64,000 bases of DNA, taken from Lanius collurio (lineage: Eukaryota; Chordata; Aves; Passeriformes; Laniidae). The DNA lies in contig JACBWW010000017.1 of assembly GCA_020086605.1 (NCBI GenBank), positions 15,533,257-15,597,256 on the forward strand, in the 5' to 3' direction. A program made the position numbers and the translations under genes. Below the pieces are notes generated by a model. It ran no database searches. It saw only the letters and a list, made by a program, of their open reading frames with translations, and was not told the origin of the DNA. The stretch's first letter is position 1, and every line of letters begins with the position of its first letter. Positions 23,501-37,800 of the stretch are shown here, piece by piece.

Positions 23501-26500
23501 AAGAATTTGTAAGGCTTTTGGGATGAATGTGGAACATGGATGCTTAGACACCTTCAAGCATGCACTAGTGTTCCTGTTGCCTAATTCATAAGGACTGGCA
23601 GTGTAAAGCTGCAGGTGCCTAGAACTAGCTCTTTACTCAGAGATCTGCAAAGTCTGCTCTAGTACTGAGCGGTTCTGAGTGAAGAGGGGACATTGGACTG
23701 TTCTGATTCAATACATCTCCTCAGCTAATGCACATTCTTCCTCTGGTGTGTGAATATGAGAGGTGATGCCTCCACATTTCTGCATGCATAGATAGGGATG
23801 AAGCTGTCAAAATCCATCTGTAAGAGCAAAGCTGCTCCACTTCAGTGATACTTGGCTCCAGAGCAGAGGAGAAGTGGAGAGGCATTTGAGCTATGCCTAC
23901 TGCTCATCTGTATTAACAAAAAAGCGCTGGAAGCTATTCTCATCATCCTTTGCTTTCTTTTTGCTAATCCTTCTCTAGTCAGAAAAAAACCAGAAGTATT
24001 TTGGAGGCTTAAATTTATTCACATCTGTTCTGCAGATTTGTGAGTAGTGAGGAGCATGTGCTTAGAATATTCTCTGTCCAGGCATTGTGTAGATTCATCT
24101 ATAGAACACCGTATTGACAGAATGAATTCCTATTTACTAGGGTTGGTTGAACTGTTACCTCTTTTTCCTCTTCTGCCACTAGGTTATATGTAAAGAGAAC
24201 AATTTCTCAGACAGTCAGTCAGAACATTTGTACTGGAATTGAACAACAATTCAGACTCTCACTTGTTGCCAAATTCCTTATGTAAACTGGTAGCAATAAT
24301 AAAAAGGGATATTTAACATTTACATTCTCCTGGCACTTTTCTTCTACAGAGCCCAAATCACCAATCAGCTCCAGTTTCTTCGGCTGCAAGTAGAAAATTA
24401 ATAATTTGCTCAAAACAATATGAATAATCATATAATTTTCCCCCTGCATTTTCAGCATGACCATTAATCATCTGACATCCTTTTATAGATGGTTTCAGAA
24501 GTCTTTTCAGCTTGATTCTAGCATAGTGATAAAAAGTAATATTGGGCCAAAATTTCAAGTTCAAAACAAAATCCACCAACTTTCAGACATATCTGCATTT
24601 CAGACATACCTACACTGTTTATCCTGGCTGTAAATAACTAGAACATCCCAGATGTTTTTGATAATGTGTGAGGAACAAACTGAACAGGCACATCCAAAAG
24701 ATAAACTGAAAGACTTTACAAAGCTAAAAGAGTGCATGAGATTTCGAAAACTTGTATCTCTACATATCAGCAAAATGTTTTGATCCTGCAGAATTTGAAT
24801 TCTGCTGGCAGTACTCTCAGAGCTTCATAAAAAAATCCATATTGTCATATCAGTAAAATATCTGACACAAATATCTGAATTTGTAGGTGTTTATTGAATC
24901 AGTACCAGAAAAACCTTCTAACTGAATCACATAGTGACAGTTATTTGCAGCAGAAAAGGAAAATGAGTTGAAATACACAGAAAAAGGGAAAGCTGAGCCA
25001 AAAAGGGGAATGGAGGAATGAAATAATAGAATAACAGTTGACTGTGACATAGATGGGTTATGAGCTCAGCTTTGACTGTTCTTATAGTTTTTCTAAAAAA
25101 GTCCTTTCCCCCAGCTTTTTCCTGTTCAAACTGATTCATCATGCTGTTTCTATTTTTCTGGCCTGAGATAAATTTCATCTAAAGACCCCTTCAAAACATG
25201 TGAAGAAATCCCCTCTGGTGAAGTCTTGAACCACGTGTGTCTTTATTTCTCTGGAAAAGGCTATTTTGCCCAGCTGGCAGGCCTTCCTTCTTTCCTCAGG
25301 CTTTTTTTCTCGGATACAAGAACTTGTTTGTTAGAAATTATCTAAATTCTGCAATGACTGAGATAGTCTGACCTGCTTTTAACTGCCAAGAAAGTCTTTT
25401 TCTCCATGACCTAATGCGAGTCCATTCCCAAGGGATGGGCAATATGTTATGACAGCCCTGTATTTTGTATGCTCTCTAAGAACATCAAACCCTCATGGGA
25501 GCCTGTTCTAGTGTAACACATTTTCTATCTTTCTAATTAACTTAACCCTTTTGCCACTCTATATTAATTATCTCAGCTTCTCATACGTGTATTTTGAATT
25601 GGGGGACAGTATTTTGTTAAGCTGTTGGCTGATGTTTGGTGATTCTGTTCTTTTCCTGGTGCTTTCCAATTAAGTAATTTTCTCTATCTTCTTTGAACTT
25701 CCTCTTCCGTGATCTGCACTTCACTTTGATTAATCACATCACTCCATCCACATTGGTTTTTTTTAAATCTCCTTTGCCAAAGGGTTACGTGATGCCTTCC
25801 ATTCCCATTTTTCTTTCCAGAAGTCATCATGCTTAGTTCATTTGTCATCATACTCTTCTCATTTTTCTGCCTGACAGCTTGAAAGATTTCCTCTGGTCAT
25901 CTCCCCTTCACAGGTAATGGTGTTATTTGTATGTGTATTCCTTTAGTTCTCTTGTCTGTATCAATAAGTTCTCCTTCAACTCCACTTCAATTCTGGCAAT
26001 CTTATGATATGAGATTAAGGTTTTCTTTTTTTCCCTGTGATTGCATTAGTATTGATCTACTTTTCAATTCCCCCTTATTCATGTCACCCCAAGTAAAGCT
26101 GCTGTCATTACAATGTTCCTGCAGACAGTAGGATGAGTGCAGAGTGGATATGAAATGGAGCCAGACCTAAGATGTGTAATTTCATACACTGAAAAGGTTT
26201 GCAAATGTAACCTGTGCAGTATCATGCCTGTTTAGATCTGTGTCTTCTTACGGTTATATCTTTTAAAGTAATGCTGTACTATAGGTATTCTTCACAATTC
26301 TTTAGCAATTCGCTCAGGATTGTCACCCCCTCAACCAGGTGAAGTGCTTATTGCATAAATGCCTACAGAATACTATATTTCACACTAATGCAAGCAATTA
26401 AGACACAAAATTTTACAGTAGGTTCTGTTTTTCTCTCTCCTGCTGTTCAAATGGATGACACAGGAAAGAAACATGGCAAAATTCCTATGGGTTTCCGTTC

Positions 26501-28087
26501 ACAACTTTGGTGTCACCTGGAAGCTGAGGATTTTCAGAGTGAACATTATCATCTTGTCCAAAGAAAGCTTTTGAATTGGAAGAATAAATGATGTAGTTCT
26601 TGGGTTTCCCTTCTTTTGGACATCAGATTTTTTTTTATTAATTTTTTTTTTTTAATTTGGAAAAAACCCCATATTTTTATTGTGCTTTGTTTCTGAATTA
26701 GGTAATATAATTTAGAATCTGTTAGAACAAGTGACTATGTGGTTTAGGTCAGGATTGTCAATACATGTCAGGGAACCAGTTACTAAATGTATTAAGTTCT
26801 GGTAAATTAGCCAGAGAGAGATCTGTGTGTGTTCTTTTAACGTGGTGAGTTTCTATGCTTTTTGATAAGTATTACCCCTATTTGCATGATGGTAAAGGGC
26901 CTGTTTCACTTTTAAGTGGTCACTAGCATATAATTGCAAGTAAAATATATTTTCTGAGACCTGTGCCTTGATAAAAAACCCTGTTATTTCTGTGAAAATA
27001 AAGTAGCTGACTTGCATACAATGTAGGGATACTAATTTAAATTTTAAATCTTCTTAGTGGAGAGAAGAATGTGTTTTGAAGCTACAGTTTCATAATTTGC
27101 AACTAGCTAGAGCATCTGTTCTTTTGCAGATAAAGGGCAAGTGAAGTCTGAATCAAAATTACATCAACCATAATTTTATCTCTGTGTTGTGGCTATCCTT
27201 GCATGTATCCTCATCACTTCTGTCTAAAGTTTTGAATATTGGAACTGACTTGGTGGGAAATATTTTATTCCCACTTTAGGATTTAATTTGTTGCTTGTCA
27301 TTTGTTTAGCTTTCTTTCTTGTCCCCTCTAACCTTAGTCAGCTCTTTTGAAAATGTGTATTGTGATACACATAATTAGTTAGAAGTCATACTACAAAGTG
27401 GAACTTCTACAAAGTGCCAGTACTTTGTAAAAAAACCCTGTTAATGTACTTATATTCCCTTCTTCTGCACAGCTTCTTTCCTCTCTGCATTAACTCTGTG
27501 AATGGAGGTATACAAAAACCATAGCAAGTACTGTGTTTGAAAACTCCTGCTTTATGCAACACAAGAAGCAGAGCACAAGAAAGCAGCACATCCCCATCAC
27601 AGTAATTTTTTTGATCTTGTAGGGTCAGTACAAGCCTCTCCTATGAATTCTTGTCCATTACAATTAAGAAGTGCATAAATATTTATTCTTCTGTGCTCTC
27701 TAAACACCCTTACTAGGGATTTTTACTACATAAATGTAGTTTGGTTAGTGATGTCTAGACTAGATTTAATACTGCACAGCTGCTAGCAATGAAGAAAACC
27801 TTGGCAGTACCCTTGCCATTCCCCTTAATAAACTCTCAGTATTTTTAATCACCATACTGCTGATTCCTGGGTAGATAAAATAAGAGAAATTAGCTAAATC
27901 TTTCATGGTCCCTGTATACACCTGGTTTCAAAGCCCTGGCACCAATAATTCCACACCTAAAATATCAAGCTGAATTATTAGAACTAGTCTTGGCTGTGAA
28001 ATCAGTCATTAAATCCTCTGTGAGATGCCATAAACTCTCTCTGTCTCAGTTCTTCCAGTGTGAAATGAAATGTCTGGTGCTTTCTGA
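20541..28087. other. Unique AT-rich DNA, no gene recognised
   Basis: No gene or interspersed repeat was recognised. About 25130-26130 is rich in pyrimidines on the plus strand. A minus-strand frame at 22832-23047 and others of similar size lack recognisable domains. Small tandem repeats are listed separately; 26627-26656 is a T-rich run. Confidence 0.6.
21631..21661. repeat. 12-bp tandem repeat, about 2.6 copies
   Basis: The unit ACAGAACTGATC occurs at 21631-21642 and 21643-21654, followed by a partial third copy (ACAGAAC). It is a small direct repeat with no evident function. Confidence 0.8.
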
Positions 28088-28124
28088 TTGTGTGTGTGTA
28101 TATATGTATGTATATACATATATG

Positions 28125-28173
<49 letters not shown>
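28088..28173. repeat. TG/TA/CA compound microsatellite with dyad symmetry
   Basis: A short (TG)n tract (28089-28098) passes through alternating TATATGTATGTATATACATATATGTA into 23 uninterrupted AC dinucleotides (28128-28173). The left half is close to the reverse complement of the right, so the alternating purine-pyrimidine tract can also fold on itself. The open frame across it simply translates the repeat. Length is probably polymorphic. Confidence 0.95.
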
Positions 28174-28175
<2 letters not shown>

Positions 28176-29942
28176 TCCATCATGGTCCCTAATGTTGTAA
28201 AGAGGATAATAAAATTCTTAAATATCTAACACTCATGAATAAACATGGAATTAATCTCACTCAGGAATTGTCTTCTTTAAGCATCTAGTGTCTCCCAATA
28301 ATTAAGAGACAGTGAAAGCTTAAGTCTAGCCTGCCCTGGACACCTGTCAGCAGATGAAATGAACTTCTCTAAGGTGCACCTCTCCCCAGGGATGACAGAG
28401 GTTACCAGATTAAACTATAATTCCTACTTTTAGAGGCTACACTTGATTCATGTTCATAATTTAAATGGAAATCTCTATCATGGCTGTAAGCAGAAAGTAC
28501 TGATTTTTACTTTTGCATGAACCCGGCATCATCAGAGATGATGATTTACCAGGATACAGCCCTATAAGTAATTTCTAAATGTTCAGATTTTATAAACTTG
28601 GAGAGAAAAAAAATATTTTTACAAACTGAGTTTAAAGGAAATAAATGCACCCAGTGAAGTTAGTTTTATTTCTGTTCTCGGTCTTTCTGTTTTGATGCTT
28701 TCTGGGGTGTGATAGCATTCCAGAGAACTCTTGCTAAATATTTTATTTTTAATAACATTTAAATTCATGATGATGAAATCTCTAAATATCCTGCCAAATC
28801 TAGGAGAGGAGGCAAGTCTTTTCTCCACACTATTTTACCATTTTCCCCCAATAAAGACATGGTCTTACATGGTTTCCAGTCTCAAAAATTCCCAAGAGGT
28901 CTGTAGCAGCTGTGTTCAGCTACTCTTGGTGATGTCTGGGTGGTGGAAAATGCTCACATAGAGGAGATTTAAGCATAAAAGAAACTCCTGTCCAGATTGG
29001 GTGTTGCCTTATCTTTACTACATGAGATTGTTACTTAGCTTTGATCTGCATTGTGTTTTATTTTCATCTTTCCACAGAATCAGTAGGAAATCCTGACTGG
29101 GGCACTCTGAGACTGAGGTAGCCTTTAGTGATCAGCAGTGGGTATAAAATGAGTCTGTCACCTTGTACCACCTCTGTGCCACAGAGAATCTGGAGGATCT
29201 ATAGCTCCCCACTGGATTACCACTCAAATCTTCAAGCATTCTTTTATTCAGCAAAAGCATGGATAAAATCTAGCAAACCAAGTGTGGCACGTAGGCACCC
29301 ACCTTCCACTGAGATTAGAACGGATCCACTGCATTACTAAGCAAGTGCCATATTTTGATTTCTTCATGTGTCACTCTGGAGAATGAAGAGCTATTAGACT
29401 GGTGATTAGGAGTGTGTTTTGACCAAGTTGTGCAAGAAAAAGCTTCATTTTTTTCCTCAGAATATTGCGTTGAGCTCAGCACAGGCCCTGAAATTAGACA
29501 TTTGAATAATATGCATAAATAATAGGTAATGAGAAAGAAAAAGGCTGTGACCAACTGAAATGAGCCCAAGCTATGTCTGCAATTGTGGCACTATTTGCCA
29601 GTTTAAATATTGATGGTTTTGTCCCTTCACTTAAAAATGAATTTATAACCACTTGGTTCAGTCCTGTGTATTCTAAAATATTTGCAATGAAATAATTGAA
29701 AAATATCCTGCCCACATGTGCTGAAGTGTATTCTCTTTGGAGGTTTGCTTTCTTAAAGGTCATTCACTACTGCCTGCACTGGATAAATAGTCAGATTTGA
29801 GGATCTATTTATCATAAGAAAAGGCACTGTATGAGAGAACAGGACTGTAACATTCCCCGTTCTGCAACACTGCATACATTTCTCATCACCATGCTTCTGT
29901 ATGTGTTATTTGGTGGGAGATCTGAGAAAAGAAATTACCATG
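28174..29942. other. Unique AT-rich DNA, no gene recognised
   Basis: Between the microsatellite and the second LTR I see only short chance frames and no repeat I recognise. Confidence 0.6.
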
Positions 29943-29948
29943 ATGAGA

Positions 29949-30391
29949 TGCTGTGGTGGAACCCCCTGGGCCCCCCTGCCGGGTCCCTGCCATGTGACTG
30001 AGTCAGGTCTGTCTCATGTTCCAGCTGCTCGGGCTCTGATCTGGTTGGGTGTTTGTCCCATCTCCGCCCCTGGATCCCCTTTCCACCCCTCTGTGACAAA
30101 ACCAGATTGACGAGAAGCTCCACTCTCTTACCTCACCAACTATTGCCCAGGTTGGTGCTCTGTCCCCCCCAGGACAGAAGGAATAAATGACTTAACATCA
30201 TAAGAGGTTTGACCTATATTTCCCTTCTCAACTTCTGCTTCTGGTGAGTAGCTGTCACTGACACTGCCTTAAGTGGGGCTGCACAGTCGAGGAATATTTA
30301 GGCTGTTTGTGAATGGTTTAAGATATTCCAAGACATAAAGAGGCAAGCTCACCACAAAATTAAGCGGTGGACAAGCTAATGCACCACCAGA
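29949..30391 (+). mobile_element. ERVK-like solo LTR, copy 2
   Basis: This 443-bp LTR runs from TGCTGTGGTGGAACC to CACCACCAGA and is flanked by a perfect 6-bp duplication, ATGAGA (29943-29948 and 30392-30397). It fixes the family's boundaries: the 3' end is CCAGA rather than the usual CA, because no other placement gives matching flanks. A poly(A) signal sits at 30182-30187. No PBS or internal region follows, so it is a solo LTR left by recombination between two LTRs, or an equivalent loss. It has the opposite orientation to copies 1 and 3. Confidence 0.95.
30182..30187 (+). promoter_or_regulatory. LTR polyadenylation signal AATAAA
   Basis: GGAATAAATGACTTAACA lies about 235 bp into the LTR, in the position shared by all three copies. 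It could terminate plus-strand transcripts crossing the locus. Confidence 0.75.
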
Positions 30392-33300
30392 ATGAGAGAG
30401 CCAAAGCACCAGAGAGACTGGCTTCCTAGGGAAGGTGAAGAGGCACATGTCTGTACCATAGCTTGGACAAGTGGTTAATGGCTACTGGGATTGACAGAAG
30501 CCTTCTGATATTTAATGGGTATTAACACAGAAGTGACAGAACATTAAGGGATAAGGAAAGTAAAGAAAAGTATAAGTCTTTTGGGATGGGAAAATATCGT
30601 GTAAGAGATAGTATGTTAGGTCTATTGAAGTAATCACTATCAGTGTACCATTTTCCTAGGTTTTATTTTTATTGTTTACATGGCTGCTAGAAATTCGCTT
30701 TAATAACAATAAGAAGAAATGCAGTCAAAGTAACAAGAAAAAAACCTCTCAATCTTGAGAGAAACACCTTCCTGACTGGCAATTTTGATGAAATGTCTGA
30801 AAAGGAGCTAATCCTTGTCTCTTGGGATTATAGTAGGAAAATGGAAAGATGTAAGCAAATGCACAAGAGCAGACAAAGAACGGAACTAGATTTGATCAGG
30901 TTTATTTTAAATTGCAACAGTAATCAAAGCCTTTAACTTTTAAAAAACACCTCACACAGGTCATTAGACAACAGGATATGTGCATGTATAATGCAAAAGA
31001 CACTAGAAAAGTCAATCAAAAGAAATAAGGATAAAGTTCTACTGTGTTGAGGTACCCCTTTATCTCTTTGTTTTTCTTCTGAGAACTGTGCCCCAGAGGA
31101 AGCAATGGTGTGAAATATTGTTCAAGTTCATTCTGGAATATAAGCTCCTTCACCAGGACTGGCATGCACTTGCCTTGCTTTACTTGCCAGAACAGGATGA
31201 CACTCGTTTATCACCCACATAAACATTTGCAGCATGACTGCAAACAGCCAGCCATAAGAAGTAGCATCTCAGCAGCTCATTTCTAGAAAGTGTGGGGCAG
31301 TGGCTGATGCTACCAGGCTTGGGATGGGCACGCACAGGGTGATGCCAGGGTGCTTGGACCACGCATACTGATACTCTCCTTTTTGCCCAGGGAACAAATT
31401 TTGCTTCCCAACCTGTCCTCCTGACTGCAGAGATATGTTTGAATCCTGCCAGTTGTTCAGAATAGTGGGTTTGAAGTACTTTTCTGCTCTGGCTGTAGTG
31501 ATGACAGGAAGTACAGATACTTGACAGATACTCCTGGACAGCAGTGGCTGTAATTTGTACACATTATTGCCACATTTTTTGATCCTTCCTTCCTTTCCCC
31601 ACTCCTGCACCTGCATTTCTCTGCCCCAGTCTTTTCCTAGATAAACAATCAATCCTTAACTACTTTCTCTCTGTTTGTTCTGGTTTTGGGATATTGATAC
31701 CCATAATTATTATTTCTGTTACCATTCCTTACGTAATCTTAATCTTATGTGTTCTTACTGCTCTGGTCGTGCAGACACTGTTGACCTTGCAAGACTTTAC
31801 TACTCAGAGGTCCCCAGTGCCCCTCTCCAGTTATCTGTGAAGTTTGGCACATGCCTTCTCCTTAACCACCTGTGAAATTCAGACCTGTTCTCCAGCACTT
31901 TCTGTAGCTTTTGATAGCATCTCACACTGTTATCTATCACATCCAAGGACTTCTCAGGTCGGGTTCCTCCAGTGGGTTTTCATTCCCTGTTATGCTTAGC
32001 CTCACTGGAGTTCAGTCCAATAGCCTTGGCACCTGCCTACAGCCCACTGTGCTTTTTCTGCCTTTCTCTTATTTTGCTTCCCTTGGCATATTTTGCTCTT
32101 TCTGACGTTTGTTTTTTTTCCCACTTTTCAGCTTTCTTCCACTTAAAAAAATATTTCAATAAATAGCAATAACCAAAACTTTAAAAGAGCAACATATCGT
32201 GGTCTTAATCTACATCTGGCTGTAATTGCTGAAAGAAATAATGAGTCTGGAGTGCCCTGCATGAGCTCTGATGTAATGTGTGATTTCAAATTACAGTATG
32301 ATAAGGGAAAATGGGTAATAGGCTAAATTTCCTCAGCTTAGTGAAGAAATCTATGACCTCCTGCACTAATGCACTGTTATTCTGACTCATCAAGTAGAAC
32401 AGTCCAGTTCCAAAAGACAAAACACAGAACCAGATCCCTGATGTATACAGGGACAGAAAGATTGAAGGTTTGATATATTTGAACGAATGATATTGCTGGT
32501 ATGAATATACCTTAGATCAACATGTTTAATATGTTACTGGAGTCCTTATCAGAGCTGATTTCTGGAGGACTCTGTATAGATCAGCCTAGTCTCAGATTCT
32601 CCCAAAGCCCTATAGCTCCTTAGGTCTCCCCAAATAAAAATTTTTAACTCTTAAAACCTGAGCTCAGTGCCTCTGAAAAATCTGGGTCTGTCCCCAGTCA
32701 CAAATCACTGTTTCACAGAGTATCACATGCATTAAAAGTAGTCCAGCTTTTGTCAGAAGAATCTCTAAGACTTTTTATGTTCATAAGAAAATAATAGACA
32801 GAGATTTAAGTGCTTACACATACCATTCCTTTTCTCTTCCCTAGAGAGAAGGAATGTCACAGTCAGTGAGAGTTAATGCTTGCAAAATTGAACTATTTAA
32901 TATAATTTCTGTTAGTGTTGCAAAATGTAATTCAGATTTTAAAGGTTTCTTTTTTAAAATAACACAGACCCTTTGCTTTCTTCTATTAAAGCTCAAAACC
33001 TAATGTTTGTGTGTATGTTTATATATGTGTGCCCTCTTTTAATCAACAACAAAAACCTGCCCTCAGGGCAACATAGGCATTTATGAAGCAGACGAGGCAT
33101 GGATTGCGCCCTTAATACTGGATATTGTTTGCCAGTTGGGTGAGCTTTAACACACACTGTGAGCTGAGGACAAATTTGGCACTTTTTTTGGCCTCAGCTG
33201 CAAAAGTGTTTCTACAGTACAGCTGACTTCCAATTTACACAGTGCTGATGTGTTTTCCTTACGATAAAATGCCAGTGCACTAGAAATGACTGGTGTTTCA

Positions 33301-34482
33301 TTTCTGCTTTCCATTCCCCATGTTTTCTGCAATTCTTATCAGTACTGATTGACACTATTCAATATTTTTCATACTTTGAATGTGATAAAGATCTCTGCCT
33401 TTCCTTCTTATTATCATGTCTGGTCTTCTCACATATATTCCAATTCCATTATTAGTAACATTTGAAAAATTCGGTAATGCTTTTTTATTTATTTTCTCTA
33501 TCTTTGTGTATTATGAAGATAACTCTTTCTTGCTTGCTGCACATGACTGCCAAATTTCTAATGTAGTAATTTATAGTCCTTTCCAGACAGTTAGATAACA
33601 TCAACTGAAATGTGATTTACAGTTAATGAGGCCAGGCCATGCATTTTATTGTCTGAATTCACATTTTCCCTGTCATCTGTCTTCTGTCTTTGCATTGGGG
33701 TACCTTATGCAAATCACATACTTAGAGCGGTCACAGTTAAAACTTCAGGCTCTTCTGTCCTTCCTCCTCTTGTCAGGTCACTTGTAATTTTCCAATGTGT
33801 CCACTGAGATTTCATATGAGATGCGCCATGTGGGATTTTTTATCTCTTTCTGCTTGAGTATCTCTTCCTGTTGTCTAATGACCTATTGACAGAAGTAGTA
33901 TATTCTTCAGATAGTTTTGGTTTTGGTCCAGTAAGTCCTTCTCTCATAGTTTCCTGTCATTACTCACTGTATTCCGTGACATCCTTCACTGATCTCATCT
34001 TTTCTTCTGTACATTTCATGCCAACATAAAGTCACTTCAGGTCAGAGTTCACAGAATGCTAACTTCCTCCTGCTGCTCCTGTCAGATTCCCTTAAATCTA
34101 CTTTTCATCAAGTCACTAATCCCAGGCATATGATCTAATTGAGGGGTATATTACAGAGCCTTAAATATGCCTAAGCATTACTGAATTTAGCTTGAAAATG
34201 TTCTTTATTTTCTTTGTTTGTCATAATTATAATTCTCTTCTCTTAAGCTCCTATATAAAATGCCTACATCTGCACTCTTGTACAGAAATGTCTTTTCCTG
34301 TGGCATTTGTACAATTCCTTTCAGTATCACAAGGCACTGTTAACTCTAAATACTAACTCTCAAATCTCAGAAAAAATTCACTGAGGAATTAATATAAAGG
34401 AAAACCTGAATATTTTCAATTTCCATAATGCATCTTTTAATTTTTCAATAACTTTCCCAAAACATTTCAGAATTTGCAACTT

Positions 34483-34499
34483 AAAAAAAAAAAAAAAAA
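34483..34499. repeat. A17 homopolymer
   Basis: Seventeen consecutive A residues are followed by GAGAGAAGTGAGAGG. It is a simple repeat with no retroposed body recognised on either side. Confidence 0.8.
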
Positions 34500-34788
34500 G
34501 AGAGAAGTGAGAGGAAAAGAAGCCTTTCCTAAACTCTTGGCTATCTATTGTATCTTTTCTCCATGCAGCATATTTCAAATTCTAATAACAAATGCCCTTA
34601 AAAGATTCAAACATACTTCAAATTTCTTTTAGTGTGATACTGTTGTGTTCTGCTGTGTAATTTACCCAACTAAACTGCAGGCTGCTTGGCAAAGATTTCC
34701 TCTCCATATCATCATTGTCTGCTATCTGATGGCTCTTTACAACCTGAAACTTTGGCATCTTTCCTATTCTTTAGGAATCCTGCCAATA

Positions 34789-34810
34789 CTTTAAACATGC
34801 TTTAAACATG
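34789..34810. repeat. 11-bp perfect tandem duplication
   Basis: CTTTAAACATG occurs twice in direct succession, followed by a T-run. Confidence 0.85.
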
Positions 34811-37800
34811 ATTTTTTTTTTCATTATTCATGCAGTTAATGCAGTTCAGTTGCACTCAAAACATGGGAAAACAGAACATACATTTGCAATTACAGCTGAG
34901 CATTTTACTTTGTAACAACATTTTTCATTAACAAAACCTTTCTTGATGCCATTCAGGTGATTGAATATTTTTGCTATTTTTTGCATACATTTTCTAAACA
35001 GATTTATGTTTGCAAATGTTTTAACTGATGAATCTAGATTATCTTCATTTCTACTTGCTTTCCATTTAGACAATTTTCTCTTAATCCTCATCTGTGATTT
35101 GCCTTTATTTTGATTAACCACACCATGTTATTCCTACTTTTTTTAATATCCACTTCTCAAAAAAGTCTTTGTTTCACTTCAATCAAGAAACCAAACATTC
35201 TTTTTCTTCAGTAGTTGTATTATTCTTATCTTTGTTTCAGCTACCTGTCCAAATTCCTTTTTTTCAATTTACAAACATTTTTGTTTTAGTGGAAGCATCA
35301 CAATTACAGACAAAGACAATAGCAATATGGAAAATGTTTAGCAGTGATAAAAATAGTATTACTGAGTTAACATGTGCCCTTCTTCAAAATAACTTCCATT
35401 CTTTAAACTTAATTTTTACATGGGAATTCTGTGGCAAGAAAACCACATATTGATTTTTAATTGGGAATGATAGTGACTCCTCAAATTGGTGACTTGTTCA
35501 GGTTTATATGGAGCATGTCTCCTGTAATTTTTTTTGTGAATACAGCAAATCCACATCAAAGGTGATTTTTTTTCTGCTAGTGCTGCTTAAAATTCAAGGA
35601 TTTCTTTCTCTAAGTAAAGGTATTTGAGAATCTTCAGGCCCTAAGTGTTGGAAAAATTTGTTTCTCTGCCAATCTCACAACTACAAAAGAAAATGGTGGG
35701 TTGGCATCCTACTGTGTTAGTACACAGAAAGCCTACATGACCTGCTCACATGCCTGACTGCCTTTGCTTGCTGCAGAAAGTCTGGCAAGGAGCCCTAAAA
35801 TTACCATCTGTGGGGCCTTTGCATTTTCTTAACGAGGCTCCTACCCCGCCACAGCCAGGTTTCTATAGAGAAATCAGCATTGGGCAGCACCATGCTTTGG
35901 CTTTCCATGTCAGTGTTGCAAAATGAGACCACTGATGACACAGAAAGGAATTGGGATTTTGGCAACTGAGTGAGCGTTCGTGATGCTTGGCACCAAAACG
36001 TGGTGAGGGTCACATAATTCAGCATCAGACCTCCTAGCAATGTAGCAACTGGCCCAGAATCTGCTGAGTGGTTGTTAGTTATTGAACAATCCCAAACTGT
36101 ATGACCAAAATCCTACCATGTGGGTCCTCAGCTGCTTGTCCCAGATGATTAATGGCAACTGTTTTTGAAAGGGGTCCAGCAATATCTTTGTAGTGCCTTT
36201 ACATTTCCACAGCTCTAGATAAGTGACTATGCACCAAAAACCCTGAAACTCTTAGCCAAAACCTCTCCCTCCTGGTATATCTTACATAAACAAGTTCTCT
36301 GTTGGATTTCAAATACAGCTGACACTGAAATATGCCAGAACAAGAAGGCTGAACAGAAGAATTAATTGATTAGAAATTCTCTTAACATCTTAAAAAAATA
36401 TAGCTTCTTCATTGTTACCACTAGTACAAGCCAATAGGGAGGAAGGGAAAAATGCAAACTCCTTATACAAACAGCAAGACATAATAGTCTCTAAAGTCAG
36501 CTATGAATTAAAAAATTTAAAAAATAAATAAAACACTTCTTCTATTTCTTTAAGTTTCCTAAGGAATGTGAGAAACAGAGACTAGACATTATATTCTGAC
36601 ATAAATTTTTAGAGGTGGCACATCTGAAAATGTAATTTTCAAACGCTTTTGTTTGGGAACTTGTATTTAATTTTGGCAAATAAGAAAAAGCTCAGTAATT
36701 TTACAAAATCAGCTACTACTGAAAGGGAAACCACAGCAAAAGTTCATTTTCTGAACAGAGATCTGTCTTCTGTTATATATTGCAAATGTTAATATTGTGA
36801 ACTTTGTAACAGGAGAGAGATATTATTCTTTGGTCAGCAACACCCTGAACCACTGCTGTCTGAAGAACAGGTCAAATAAGATCCTTGACTAATTTAATCA
36901 GAATTTTAGTCCTCGAATATTTTTTGAACACAAGCTTTATTCATATTCTGAATTTTAATGATAATCCTTGCAGCACAATTCAGAATCTTCACTTAAAGAA
37001 AAAATTTCCTTTCTTCCTTCTGTGATATGGTCACATCTACTACTTAAGCCAAAGGAAAAAGAAATACTTAAAATCTCTTCTTCACCATAACAGAAATCAA
37101 TAAATCTTGACCTTTCTCTGTTCCCAAGGTCCCAAGAAGGTGTCCACAGAAGTGACTAAAAAGCCCTGCAACAGACTTTCTTGTTATTTCCTACACATTT
37201 AATGTGTCTATCAAGCTAGGAAAGCAATTTCATTTACTTTTCCTCTCTCTCTCAATGGAAATGTTGCCATTTCCTCTATAACTCTGTTGGTTTACTCTTT
37301 GTGTGGGAATTTGACTTGTAAGTAACTTTAACAAGCAATTTTACAGGACTATATATCTTTCTCTCTCCAGATGACAAGTTAAAATCTTGGCCATTTCAGG
37401 TGGAACATTGGAACAGGTGGAAATAAGCAATTTTCTTCTGTTTTATAGTTAGTGATATGCCTTTCTCATAATTCCTCTCTGTGGTTTGGTTACCTGCCAT
37501 TCAAACACGCATCACTGTTCTCTCCACTAAAATATGTATGTTACTCTAAACTTTTTTCTCTTCTTCTCAGGCTTCATTTTCCTACTAAAACAAATAGCAA
37601 GAGTCAGCAGCAACCGAACAGTTATGCTCCTCTCCATGCCTCACTCTCATCTTTTTTCTTCTACCTGGCTACATCAGAGAGCATTTCTTCAACTCAGTTC
37701 CTGGGGAAGAATCCAGAACTGTCTGTTAGGTGGGAAGCTGTCCCCTATAGTTAAAGAGAAAATGTAGAGACACCAGGATGGGACTGAAAATGACCTAGTG

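Noticed and set aside
27990..28229. 79-codon plus-strand frame
   Set aside because: More than a third of it translates the CA microsatellite (alternating His-Thr).
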